Notes under the pieces: model-generated
What the model was told of the DNA's origin: nothing
The model's database searches: none
The model's input: the letters and a program-made list of their open reading frames with translations, nothing else
Source of the DNA: Pseudomonas sp. H9
GTDB lineage: Bacteria; Pseudomonadota; Gammaproteobacteria; Pseudomonadales; Pseudomonadaceae
NCBI RefSeq assembly: GCF_004353925.1
Contig: NZ_SMOK01000024.1
Location: forward strand, 1 to 64,000
Reading direction: 5' to 3'
Length of the DNA: 64,000 nucleotides
Part shown: positions 16,435-24,102 of the stretch, piece after piece
How positions within the stretch are numbered: position 1 is the stretch's first letter
Layout: each line of letters begins with the position of its first letter
Translations under genes and position numbers: made by a program

Positions 16435-17589
16435 ATGTTATTGCCGATTCTGTTGCTGGCGGCGGCCGGCTTCACCGTGTTGACCACCGAATTCGTGATT
16501 GTCGGGTTATTGCCGGGGATCGCCCGTGACTTGGCGGTCAGTGTGCCGCAGGCCGGGCTGTTGGTGACCTTGTTTGCTTTTACCGTGGCCTGCTTCGGCC
16601 CGTTTCTGACTGCCTGGTGTGCGCGTTTCGAACGTAAACGCCTGTTCGTGGGTGTTCTGTTGTTGTTTGCAGCTTGTAACGCATTGGCGGCGGTGGCGCC
16701 GAACATTTATGTCATGGGTCTGGCGCGGTTGTTGCCAGCCTTGGGCTTGCCGGTGTTCTGGGCGCTGGCCAGTGAAACGGCGGTAGACATTGTCGGACCG
16801 GCCTATGCCGGGCGGGCAATCTCCAAAATCAGCTTTGGTGTGGTGTGCGCCACGGTGTTTGGCATCCCGGTCGGCACTTTGGTCGGCGATGCGCTGGGGT
16901 GGCGGGCGGCCTTTGCCCTGTTGGCGCTGCTGGCCTTGATCAAGGCGCTGCTGCTCTACCGTTATCTGCCGCTTACCCCACGGCATCATCAGGCCACTTC
17001 TCTGCGCGGGCAGTTCGGGATTCTGCGCAGCCGCCTGTTGCAGGGGCATGTGCTGCTCTCGGTGTTGGTATTCAGCGGCATGTTTACGGCGTACACCTAC
17101 CTGGCCGATATCCTCGAACGCCTGGCCGGGTTCGACGGTGCGCGGGTGGGCTGGTACCTGATGGGTTTCGGTGCCGTGGGCCTGATCGGCAACAGCCTTG
17201 GCGGGCGTGCGGTGGATCGTCACCCGCTGCTGGCCTCTGGCGGTTTCTGCGCGCTGTTGCTGGTGGGCTTGATTGCTGTGGTGCCGAGCATTCATTCGTA
17301 CTATGGCTTGATCGCCGCGCTGGCAATCTGGGGCATGAGCCAGGCGGCGCTGTTTCTGGTCAGCCATGTACGCCTGATCAAGGCCGCGCCGCAGGCACCG
17401 GCCTTCGCCGCTTCGTTGAACATTGCCGGGGGCAACCTGGGCATCGGCCTTGGCGCAATCATCGGTGGCCGGGTGATCGACAGCGTCGGCCTGGCCGCTT
17501 TGGGCAATGCCGCAGCCGTGCTGATTGGTGCTTCGGTGCTGTTGGCACTGGTGTTGATGCGTATGGGTAGGGCTGCACCTACCAGTTGA
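16435..17589 (+). CDS. MFS transporter, DHA1 (AraJ/sugar-efflux-like) family
   Basis: 384-aa carrier with twelve predicted membrane segments. The N-terminus LLLAAAGFTVLTTEFVIVGLLPGIARDL is typical of the DHA1 drug/arabinose efflux branch. Motif A appears as TAWCARFERKRLF, and the loop signature as VCATVFGIPVGTLVGDALGWR. The substrate cannot be predicted. GGAG lies five bases before the ATG. Its last 11 bp overlap the convergent LysR gene. Confidence 0.85.
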   Translation: MLLPILLLAAAGFTVLTTEFVIVGLLPGIARDLAVSVPQAGLLVTLFAFTVACFGPFLTAWCARFERKRLFVGVLLLFAACNALAAVAPNIYVMGLARLLPALGLPVFWALASETAVDIVGPAYAGRAISKISFGVVCATVFGIPVGTLVGDALGWRAAFALLALLALIKALLLYRYLPLTPRHHQATSLRGQFGILRSRLLQGHVLLSVLVFSGMFTAYTYLADILERLAGFDGARVGWYLMGFGAVGLIGNSLGGRAVDRHPLLASGGFCALLLVGLIAVVPSIHSYYGLIAALAIWGMSQAALFLVSHVRLIKAAPQAPAFAASLNIAGGNLGIGLGAIIGGRVIDSVGLAALGNAAAVLIGASVLLALVLMRMGRAAPTS

Positions 17590-18475
17590 ACAGTTGGCGG
17601 CGCGCGCCCTCGGTGATGGCAATGATGCCGGGGTGTTTAACCTTGCGCTCCACGGAAATGGCGTAGAACGACTCGATCACTGCATCGGTCTCGCCGATCC
17701 GTTCAACGCCGTACTGGCGGCAAACTTCGTCGGCAATCACGCTGGGGCCGATGAAAATGCCGCTGCCGGACTGGCCGAAGGCCTGCATCAAGGCACTGTC
17801 ATCGAACTCACCGACAATGCGCGGCTGGATTTGCTGCTCGGCGAACCAGCGCAACAGGCGGCTACGCACCACGGTTTCCTGGCCAGGAATCAGCAACGGC
17901 GCGTGTTGCAGGCAGGCGGGGAAGTCCTTGCCCAGTTCGGCCGCCAGGGCCGGAGTGGCGAAAAAGCTGATGCCGCATTCCCCCAGGCGCTGGCTGTAGC
18001 CCTTGATATCGAGGTGGCTGGGCATCGGGCTGTCGGAAATCACCAGGTCCAGGCGCTGAATTGCCAGGTCGGCCAGCAGGCGTTCCAGTTTGTCTTCGCG
18101 GCAGCTCAGGCGCAGGGCGTCTTCCATGTCCATGGTCGGCGCCAACAGGCGGTAGACGATGGATTTGGGTACCACATCGGCCACCCCGACCCGGAACAGA
18201 ATCTGCTGCTCATCCGGGCGGGTGCGCAGCATGGCCTCCAGTTCACCGCCAATCTGAAACATTTGCTCGGCATAGCTCAGCGCCTGGCGACCGCTTTCGG
18301 TCAGCTCCAGCTGCCGCCCGACTCGGCGAAACAACTCAATGCCGTAAGTCTGCTCAAGCAGACTGATCTGCCCGCTGATGGTTTGCGGCGTCAGGTTCAG
18401 TTGCTCGCCGGCACGCACGATGCTGCCGGTGCGTGCTACCACCCAGAAGTAATGCAGCTGTCGGTAGTTGAGCAT
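17579..18475 (-). CDS. nhaR: NhaR-like LysR-family regulator
   Basis: 298-aa transcription factor. The N-terminal winged helix (MLNYRQLHYFWVVARTGSIVRAGEQLNLTPQTISGQISLLEQ) closely follows the NhaR pattern (LNY.QLHYFW.VA..GS...A...L..T.QTIS.QI..LE). The effector domain contains DVVPKSIVYRLLAP and PLLIPG. NhaR in enterics activates nhaA in response to Na+; no antiporter is adjacent, so the target is open. It overlaps the convergent MFS gene by 11 bp, and the small lipoprotein gene lies divergently upstream. Confidence 0.82.
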   Translation of the reverse strand: MLNYRQLHYFWVVARTGSIVRAGEQLNLTPQTISGQISLLEQTYGIELFRRVGRQLELTESGRQALSYAEQMFQIGGELEAMLRTRPDEQQILFRVGVADVVPKSIVYRLLAPTMDMEDALRLSCREDKLERLLADLAIQRLDLVISDSPMPSHLDIKGYSQRLGECGISFFATPALAAELGKDFPACLQHAPLLIPGQETVVRSRLLRWFAEQQIQPRIVGEFDDSALMQAFGQSGSGIFIGPSVIADEVCRQYGVERIGETDAVIESFYAISVERKVKHPGIIAITEGARRQLFNW

Positions 18476-18610
18476 GTCGCGTCCCGATTCGTAAAAACCG
18501 AAGTATAACTGCTGAAAATACGAATTTTCCTGATGTATCGAGATATTTAGAATCCCCAGCCATCACGGTGCCACTGACCAGGCGCTGAACATCGACACGG
18601 AGAACGACAG

Positions 18611-18850
18611 ATGCTGTATCTAAAATCCATCGGAACACCCCTGGTGCTACTGTTGGCCCTGTTTGCCATGAGCGGCTGCGAGCAGGCAGAGAAGTCTGCC
18701 CAGCAGGTGCTCAATCAGGCGGCAGAGTCTGCCAAGGAAGCCATCGATAAAACCAACGAAGCTGCCCAGCAGGCCCTGAGCGAAGCCACGGGTTCGGAGG
18801 GCGAAAAGGCCGCTAAATCCGAACGCGACGACAGCAGCAAAGAAATCTGA
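18611..18850 (+). CDS. Small alanine/glutamate-rich lipoprotein
   Basis: 79-aa lipoprotein with lipobox MSGC (LLLALFAMSGCEQ, Cys23). The rest is a predicted amphipathic helix with repeated A-x-x-A patterns (KSAQQVLNQAAESAKEAIDK, TNEAAQQALSEATG) and a charged tail. GGAGAACGACAG precedes the ATG. It lies 31 bp upstream of terC and may be co-transcribed with it. Function unknown. Confidence 0.75.
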   Translation: MLYLKSIGTPLVLLLALFAMSGCEQAEKSAQQVLNQAAESAKEAIDKTNEAAQQALSEATGSEGEKAAKSERDDSSKEI

Positions 18851-18881
18851 CCCACCCCTTACCTCGATGCAGGAATGATTC

Positions 18882-19631
18882 ATGGAATACTTGTTGGAAC
18901 TCGTTGCAAGCCCGACCGCCTGGGTAGCCTTGGCGACCCTGGTGGCTATGGAAATCGTGCTGGGCATCGATAACCTGATCTTTATCTCTATCCTGACCAA
19001 CAAGTTGCCCGAGGAATACCGCTCCAAGGCGCGTCGTATTGGTATCAGCATGGCGCTGGTGATGCGCTTGGGTCTGCTCAGCACCATCGCCTGGATCGTG
19101 CAGCTGACCGAACCTGTGTTTGAGGTGTTTGACCATGCGTTCTCGTGGAAAGACATGATTCTGATTGCCGGTGGCCTGTTCCTGCTGTGGAAGGCGACCA
19201 CCGAAATCCACGAAAGTGTCGACCCGCGGGCCAAGGAGGAGGCTAAGGCGAGCTCCACCGTCACCCTGGGCTTCGCTGCTGCGATTGGTCAGATCCTGTT
19301 GCTGGACATCGTCTTCTCGATCGACAGCATCATCACCGCCGTGGGCATGACCGAGCACCTGCCGATCATGATCATTGCTGTAGTAAGTGCTGTAATCGTG
19401 ATGCTGGTAGCGGCCGACCCGCTGGCCAAGTTCATCAACGATAACCCGACCGTGGTGATGTTGGCCCTGGGCTTCCTGATCATGATCGGTATGACCCTGA
19501 TCGCCGAAGGTTTCGGCGCCCACGTACCGAAAGGTTATGTGTATGCGGCGATGGCGTTCTCGACAGCGATCGAAGCGCTGAACATCATGGCGCGCCGTGC
19601 GCGGATCAAGCGCGAAGCGGCTGAGGGTTGA
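18882..19631 (+). CDS. TerC family integral membrane protein
   Basis: 249-aa membrane protein of the TerC superfamily (YoaE/YgdQ branch) with seven hydrophobic segments. Two symmetry-related acidic motifs mark the family: EIVLGIDNLIFISIL (near 22-36) and LLLDIVFSIDSIITAVGMT (near 145-163). Members are implicated in metal-ion homeostasis, including Mn2+ export and tellurite resistance. I see no yybP-ykoY-type riboswitch in the 31-bp gap upstream. Confidence 0.88.
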   Translation: MEYLLELVASPTAWVALATLVAMEIVLGIDNLIFISILTNKLPEEYRSKARRIGISMALVMRLGLLSTIAWIVQLTEPVFEVFDHAFSWKDMILIAGGLFLLWKATTEIHESVDPRAKEEAKASSTVTLGFAAAIGQILLLDIVFSIDSIITAVGMTEHLPIMIIAVVSAVIVMLVAADPLAKFINDNPTVVMLALGFLIMIGMTLIAEGFGAHVPKGYVYAAMAFSTAIEALNIMARRARIKREAAEG

Positions 19632-19636
19632 TGTAA

Positions 19637-19698
19637 ATCGCGGGGCAAGCCCGCTTCCACAGGGGTAACCTGGTGGGAGCGGGCTTGCCCCGCGATGC
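19637..19698. repeat. REP pair
   Basis: Inverted REP cores (19637-19660 and 19673-19698) directly downstream of terC. The pair is oriented the opposite way (outward) to most others in the window. Confidence 0.9.
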
Positions 19699-19715
19699 TT
19701 TTTACCGTTTAACGA

Positions 19716-19892
19716 TCAATGCGCTTGAGCATGCCGACGGCTACGCCGCGTCGGTACTGCCTCGGTGGTTTTTTTCGGCAAGGTATGGTGCGGGTGGTGG
19801 CGGCGGGCAATCCGCAGCACGCCCCACAGCATGGCGGCGGCGACGCTTAGCCAGGCGCCTACCAGCATGAGAATGGCCATTGTCAGGCTCAT
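19716..19892 (-). CDS. Small single-span membrane protein
   Basis: 58-aa protein: one transmembrane helix (LTMAILMLVGAWLSVAAAMLW) followed by a very basic tail (RIARRHHPHHTLPKK...RRSRRHAQAH). The GAGGAGGCGTAC ribosome site before the ATG at 19892 is strong and favours this start over one at 19943. Function unknown. The His/Arg-rich tail would face the cytoplasm by the positive-inside rule. Confidence 0.6.
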   Translation of the reverse strand: MSLTMAILMLVGAWLSVAAAMLWGVLRIARRHHPHHTLPKKTTEAVPTRRSRRHAQAH

Positions 19893-20110
19893 GTACGCCT
19901 CCTCAGGTCCCTGGCCAGCCATAGATGCTGGCCACGCGGACACCCCTAGAGTCTAGCCCACGCCAAGTTGCAGGCTATTGACCGATAGTCTAGCCCTTTG
20001 CACTGCTTTGTTCTAAGACGCCTTCGCTCTATACCCGCGGGGCTTGCCGGCCTATGATCGCACCCCAGGGCCGGGCGCTGTCTGCCGGGCATCAGCACAA
20101 GCGAGTGTTC

Positions 20111-20797
20111 ATGCTGCCACTGTCTATCAAGTTTTCCGCTTTCGCCCCGCAACGCTTGCTGGCGGCCTGCACGCTGGTGCTGGCCCTGGCCGGTTGTGCC
20201 AGTCAGCCGCCTGCATCCATCCCGGGGCTGGCGCAGCGGGTGGAAATTGGGTCGGTGCCGTTCTATCGCGGTAACGCTTACCAGAGTGCGCCGATGGCGC
20301 TGGCGGCGATTCTGTCGCAACAGGGCGTGCGCATTACCCCGGGCTTGCTTGAACAACCTCTGGGTCTGCCGCAGGGCATCGACAAACTGCAGAACTCAAT
20401 GCAGAACGTCGCCCGTCAATACGGCATGGTGGTGTACCCGCTGGAGCCGACACTTAACGCTTTGTTGGCCCAGGTGTCCGCCGGCAATCCGGTGCTGCTG
20501 CGTTTCGATCAGGGTGCAGCCTTCTGGGGCGAGCCGCGCTATGCCTTGCTGGTCGGCTATGACCGTTACAAGCAGCGGGTATTGCTGCGGGCAGGAAACA
20601 GCAGGCGACTGCTGATGGACTTCGATGATTTCACATCGGCCTGGAACAAGCAGGGGAGTTGGGCGGTGCTGGTGCAGCAACCAAGCCAGTTGCCGGCCCA
20701 GGTTGACCGTCAGCGTTGGCTGAAGGCGGCCAATGACCTGGCCCAGGCGGGCCAGGAACAAGCGGCGCGCCAGGCCGTCAGTGCCCTGGGGCAGTGA
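20111..20797 (+). CDS. C39-peptidase-like lipoprotein, catalytic dyad lost
   Basis: 228-aa lipoprotein with lipobox LAGC (Cys29 from the chosen start). The body follows the C39-like peptidase fold, where active members read Q-x-CGPxALA...HxVVVxGYD. Here the nucleophile block is NAYQSAPMALAAILSQQGV, with Ser59 in place of Cys, and the histidine block is GEPRYALLVGYD, with Arg143 in place of His. The fold thus seems retained without peptidase chemistry. The start is uncertain: ATG 20111 opens the signal peptide but has only a weak ribosome site, and an ATG at 20054 is in frame. It is convergent with the PuuB-like gene. Confidence 0.75.
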   Translation: MLPLSIKFSAFAPQRLLAACTLVLALAGCASQPPASIPGLAQRVEIGSVPFYRGNAYQSAPMALAAILSQQGVRITPGLLEQPLGLPQGIDKLQNSMQNVARQYGMVVYPLEPTLNALLAQVSAGNPVLLRFDQGAAFWGEPRYALLVGYDRYKQRVLLRAGNSRRLLMDFDDFTSAWNKQGSWAVLVQQPSQLPAQVDRQRWLKAANDLAQAGQEQAARQAVSALGQ

Positions 20798-20818
20798 CGG
20801 CACAGGCGGCGTTTAAGC

Positions 20819-22102
20819 TTAGAAGCCCAGACGGTCGCGCAGGCTGTAGTACCAGGCACCGATGGCGCTGAACGGTACGCGCAGCATCTGACCGCCTGGG
20901 AACGGGTAGTGCGGCAGTTCGGCGAAGGCGTCGAAACGCTCGGCCTGACCGCGCAGGGCCTCGGCCAGCACCTTGCCCGCCAGGTGGGTGTAGGTGACGC
21001 CGTGGCCACTGCAACCCTGGGAGTAGTAGATGTTGTCGCCCAGACGGCCGACTTGCGGCAGGCGCGACAGGGTCAGCAGGAAGTTGCCGGTCCAGGCGTA
21101 GTCGATCTTCACGTCTTTGAGCTGCGGGAAGGCCTTGAGCATCTTCGGACGGATGATCGCTTCAATGTTCGCCGGGTCACGTGCACCGTAGACCACGCCA
21201 CCACCGAAGATCAGGCGCTTGTCGCTGGTCAGGCGGTAGTAGTCGAGCAGGTAGTTGCAGTCTTCGACGCAGTAGTCTTGTGGCAGCAGGCTGCGCGCCA
21301 ACTCTTCGCCCAGTGGTTCGGTGGTGATCACCTGGGTGCCGCACGGCATGGACTTGGCGGCCAGCTCTGGCACCAGGCCGCCGAGGTAGGCGTTACCGGC
21401 GACGATGACGAACTTGGCACGCACTTTACCTTGTGGGGTATGCACGACCGGGTTGGCGCCACGCTCGATGCGCACAGCTGGCGACTGCTCGTAGATTTTG
21501 CCGCCCAGCGATTCGACCGCTGCAGCTTCGCCCAGCGCCAGGTTCAGTGGGTGGATGTGGCCGCCGCTCATGTCGAGCATACCGCCCAGGTATTGGTCGC
21601 AGTTGACCACTTCACGGATGCGCTTCTGGTCCATCAGCTCCAGTTGGGTATGGCCGAAGCGTTCCCACAGGCGTTTTTGCGATTCCAGGTGGCCCATCTG
21701 TTTGGAGGTCAGCGCGGCGAATACGCCACCGTCCTTGAGGTCACACTGGATGTTGTACTTGGCGACGCGGTCACGAATGATGCGGCCGCCTTCAAACGCC
21801 ATTTGGCCGAGCAGTTGCGCCTGCTTGGGGCCGACAGTGCGTTCGATGACATCGATGTCACGGCTGTAACTGTTGACGATCTGGCCACCGTTACGGCCAG
21901 AGGCACCGAAGCCGACCTTGGCGGCTTCCAGTACGGTCACGCTGAAGCCATTCTCCAGCAGGAACAACGCGCTGGACAGACCGGTGTAGCCGGCGCCGAT
22001 CACGCAGACATCGGTCTGTACCTCTTCCTGCAGCGCCGGGCGCGGCGGAACCGGATTGGCCGATGCGGCGTAGTAGGACTGAGGGTAGGGGGTATTGGCC
22101 AT
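20819..22102 (-). CDS. PuuB-like FAD oxidoreductase (gamma-glutamylputrescine oxidase type)
   Basis: 427-aa FAD-dependent amine oxidase of the DAO family. The Rossmann motif is DVCVIGAGYTGLSSALFLLENG (near 31-52). Also seen are GFGASGRNGGQI, GGHIHPLNLALGEA, and the C-terminal FAD contact YSQGCSGHGVTYTHLAG. The N-terminal PYPQSYYAASAN and overall length match gamma-glutamylputrescine oxidoreductases, which oxidise polyamine conjugates. No other puu genes are adjacent, so the precise substrate is inferred. The start at 22102 (AGAGG upstream) is preferred over 22165. Confidence 0.82.
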   Translation of the reverse strand: MANTPYPQSYYAASANPVPPRPALQEEVQTDVCVIGAGYTGLSSALFLLENGFSVTVLEAAKVGFGASGRNGGQIVNSYSRDIDVIERTVGPKQAQLLGQMAFEGGRIIRDRVAKYNIQCDLKDGGVFAALTSKQMGHLESQKRLWERFGHTQLELMDQKRIREVVNCDQYLGGMLDMSGGHIHPLNLALGEAAAVESLGGKIYEQSPAVRIERGANPVVHTPQGKVRAKFVIVAGNAYLGGLVPELAAKSMPCGTQVITTEPLGEELARSLLPQDYCVEDCNYLLDYYRLTSDKRLIFGGGVVYGARDPANIEAIIRPKMLKAFPQLKDVKIDYAWTGNFLLTLSRLPQVGRLGDNIYYSQGCSGHGVTYTHLAGKVLAEALRGQAERFDAFAELPHYPFPGGQMLRVPFSAIGAWYYSLRDRLGF

Positions 22103-22248
22103 GCTGCGAAACCTCTGTTTTATATTTTTTACGACTGTACCGATGCTATCAATAATAATAAACACCCGCTAGTCGTGTGTTGAAAATCCTTTACTCGGGG
22201 TTTTCACAAATATTTTTAAGATTCAGTGGCTTAGCGCGAAAAAAAGAG

Positions 22249-22276
22249 TTGACACAGTTTGTCGATTCCGTAGAAT
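22249..22276 (+). promoter_or_regulatory. Promoter of tRNA-Val
   Basis: TTGACA (22249-22254), 16 bp, TAGAAT (22271-22276), fourteen bases before the tRNA 5' end. Confidence 0.75.
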
Positions 22277-22289
22277 GCCGCCTCACAGC

Positions 22290-22366
22290 AGGCACATAGC
22301 TCAGTTGGTTAGAGCACCACCTTGACATGGTGGGGGTCGTTGGTTCGAGTCCAATTGTGCCTACCA
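22290..22366 (+). tRNA. tRNA-Val (anticodon GAC)
   Basis: 77 nt including an encoded CCA. The acceptor stem AGGCACA pairs with TGTGCCT. The anticodon stem-loop CCACCTTGACATGGTGG reads GAC. The T loop is GGTTCGAGTCC. Identical in sequence to the copy at 61229-61305. Confidence 0.97.
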
Positions 22367-22394
22367 CATTAAATCCGCCCCTGCTGGCGGTACC

Positions 22395-22425
22395 AAAAAG
22401 GCGATCCGAAAGGGTCGCCTTTTTT
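22395..22425 (+). terminator. Terminator after tRNA-Val
   Basis: AAAAAGGCGATCC-GAAA-GGGTCGCCTTTTTT. The A-run on one side and T-run on the other make it potentially bidirectional. Confidence 0.85.
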
Positions 22426-22543
22426 GTTTTCTCCTGTGGGGCGCGAGGAAAGCCGTTGCCATACCCAATGCGCCCACGGCAGAACCTGCCGTCAGCGCTG
22501 GATAACACGCGGTATCGAAGTAGAAGCGCTGAGAGGCACATTC

Positions 22544-22583
22544 AAAAAAGGCCAGTCATGCAGTAGAACTGCATGGTCTGGCC
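22544..22583 (-). terminator. Terminator of the RND pump operon
   Basis: GGCCAG-(t)-CATGCAG ... CTGCATG-(gt)-CTGGCC stem with a TTTTTT tract on the minus strand, about 60 bp downstream of the outer-membrane gene. Confidence 0.75.
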
Positions 22584-22644
22584 AAGCGGGAGCAGCCGTT
22601 ATCCGTTGCGGAAAGCTACGCCTTGCAACGCAATTGTGTGCCTT

Positions 22645-24102
22645 TCAACTACCGGGTTGTGGTTGCTGTGCAGCCAGGGCAATCGTCGTGTGTTTGTCCC
22701 AACCGCCGCCCAGCGCTTTGAACAGCAGCACTTCGCTGCTGAGCTGGCTCAGCCGGTCCCTGATTAACTGCTGTTGCGCACTGAACAGTTCACGCTGCGC
22801 GTCGAGCACTGCCAAATAGTTGTCTACGCCTTCGTCGTAGCGTTGGTTAGCCAGCGTGTAGTACGCCTGGTTGTTGTGTACCAGGTCGCGCTGGGCCTGT
22901 AGCTGCTCGGCAAATGTGCCCCGCGCTGCCAAGCCGTCCGCGACCTCGCGAAATGCGGTCTGGATGCTCTGCTCGTACTGGGCGACATTGATGTCCTTGA
23001 TCACTCGGCGGTAGTCCAGGTTGCCGCGCAGACGCCCGGCGTTGAAGATCGGCAGGTTGACCTGAGGGACGAAACTCCATAGCCCGGAGCCACCCTCGAA
23101 CAGGCCGTCCAGCTCGCTGCTGGTGGTGCCGGCCGCTGCCGTCAGGGTGATGCTTGGGAAGAATGCGGCACGCGCCGCGCCAATGTTGGCATTGGCGGCC
23201 AGCAGGCGATGTTCGGCGGCCTGGATGTCAGGACGACGCAGCAGCAAGTCGGCCGGCAGGCCTTCGGGCAGCGGCGCCAGCGGCTGCGAGTAGGCCTGAG
23301 CGCGTGACAGCTCAGCCGGTAGTGCAGTACCAACCAGCAGTTGCAGGGCGTTGATGTCTTGCGCGACCTGGCGGGTATACAGCGACTGCTGTACCCGCGC
23401 GGTTTCCACCAGACTGCGTGCCTGACGCACATCCAGCGCCGACGCCGTGCCAACTGCGCGGCTGGAGTTGATCAACTGCAGGCTGTTCTCGTAGCTGATC
23501 AAGGTCGAGCGCGCCAGTTCAAGCTGATCCTGATCACTGCGCCAGGTCAGGTAGGCAATGGCCACATCGCTGATCAACGCAATCTGCACGCTGTGTTGTG
23601 CCTGGCTGGTCGCCAGGTACTGCTCCAGTGCCGCCCGTTCAAGGCTGCGCAGGCGGCCGAACAGGTCTACTTCATAGGAGACGTTGAGTGCTGCACTGTA
23701 CTGGCTGTGGATCTGCGCCTCACCGCTAGGTGACAGGTCGGCGGGTTGGCGTTGGCGTGCCCCGGCGCCGCTGGCATCGAGGCTTGGGAACAGCGCCGAG
23801 CGCTCGATTCTGTGCAACGCACGATAGGCCTCGACATTGAGCGCCGCCTGGCGCAGGTCGCGGTTGTTGTCCACGGCACTGGCAACCAGCTTGCGCAGCA
23901 GCGGGTCGCGCAAGAATGCCTCCCAGCTCAGTGCGCTATCCCGCGCTTCGGCGCTTTGCCTGCTGGCTGGCGCAGGGTTGCCATACGCCATGCCCTGCGG
24001 CCAGTTCGATGGCACTGGAGCGTCCGGGCGCTGGTATTCGGGGATCAGGCTGCAGCCGCCCAGCGCCAGGCTCAAGGCGATCGAGAGGTAACCACGCTTC
24101 AT
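22645..24102 (-). CDS. srpC: RND outer-membrane channel, SrpC/TtgI/OprM type
   Basis: 485-aa outer-membrane factor of the NodT/OprM family: lipobox LGGC (GGCSLIPEYQRP, Cys17), two TolC-like repeats, and the typical LLLRRPDIQAAEHRLLAANANIGAARAAFFPSI block. It provides the outer-membrane exit for the pump. The start codon overlaps the stop of the permease gene by four bases, so the two are translationally coupled. The name follows the whole-operon context; sequence alone gives the family securely and the exact orthologue less so. Confidence 0.85.
   Translation of the reverse strand: MKRGYLSIALSLALGGCSLIPEYQRPDAPVPSNWPQGMAYGNPAPASRQSAEARDSALSWEAFLRDPLLRKLVASAVDNNRDLRQAALNVEAYRALHRIERSALFPSLDASGAGARQRQPADLSPSGEAQIHSQYSAALNVSYEVDLFGRLRSLERAALEQYLATSQAQHSVQIALISDVAIAYLTWRSDQDQLELARSTLISYENSLQLINSSRAVGTASALDVRQARSLVETARVQQSLYTRQVAQDINALQLLVGTALPAELSRAQAYSQPLAPLPEGLPADLLLRRPDIQAAEHRLLAANANIGAARAAFFPSITLTAAAGTTSSELDGLFEGGSGLWSFVPQVNLPIFNAGRLRGNLDYRRVIKDINVAQYEQSIQTAFREVADGLAARGTFAEQLQAQRDLVHNNQAYYTLANQRYDEGVDNYLAVLDAQRELFSAQQQLIRDRLSQLSSEVLLFKALGGGWDKHTTIALAAQQPQPGS

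Noticed and set aside
18851..18881. Manganese (yybP-ykoY) riboswitch upstream of terC
   Set aside because: Only 31 bp separate terC from the lipoprotein gene, too short to hold the element, and no such fold is apparent further upstream.
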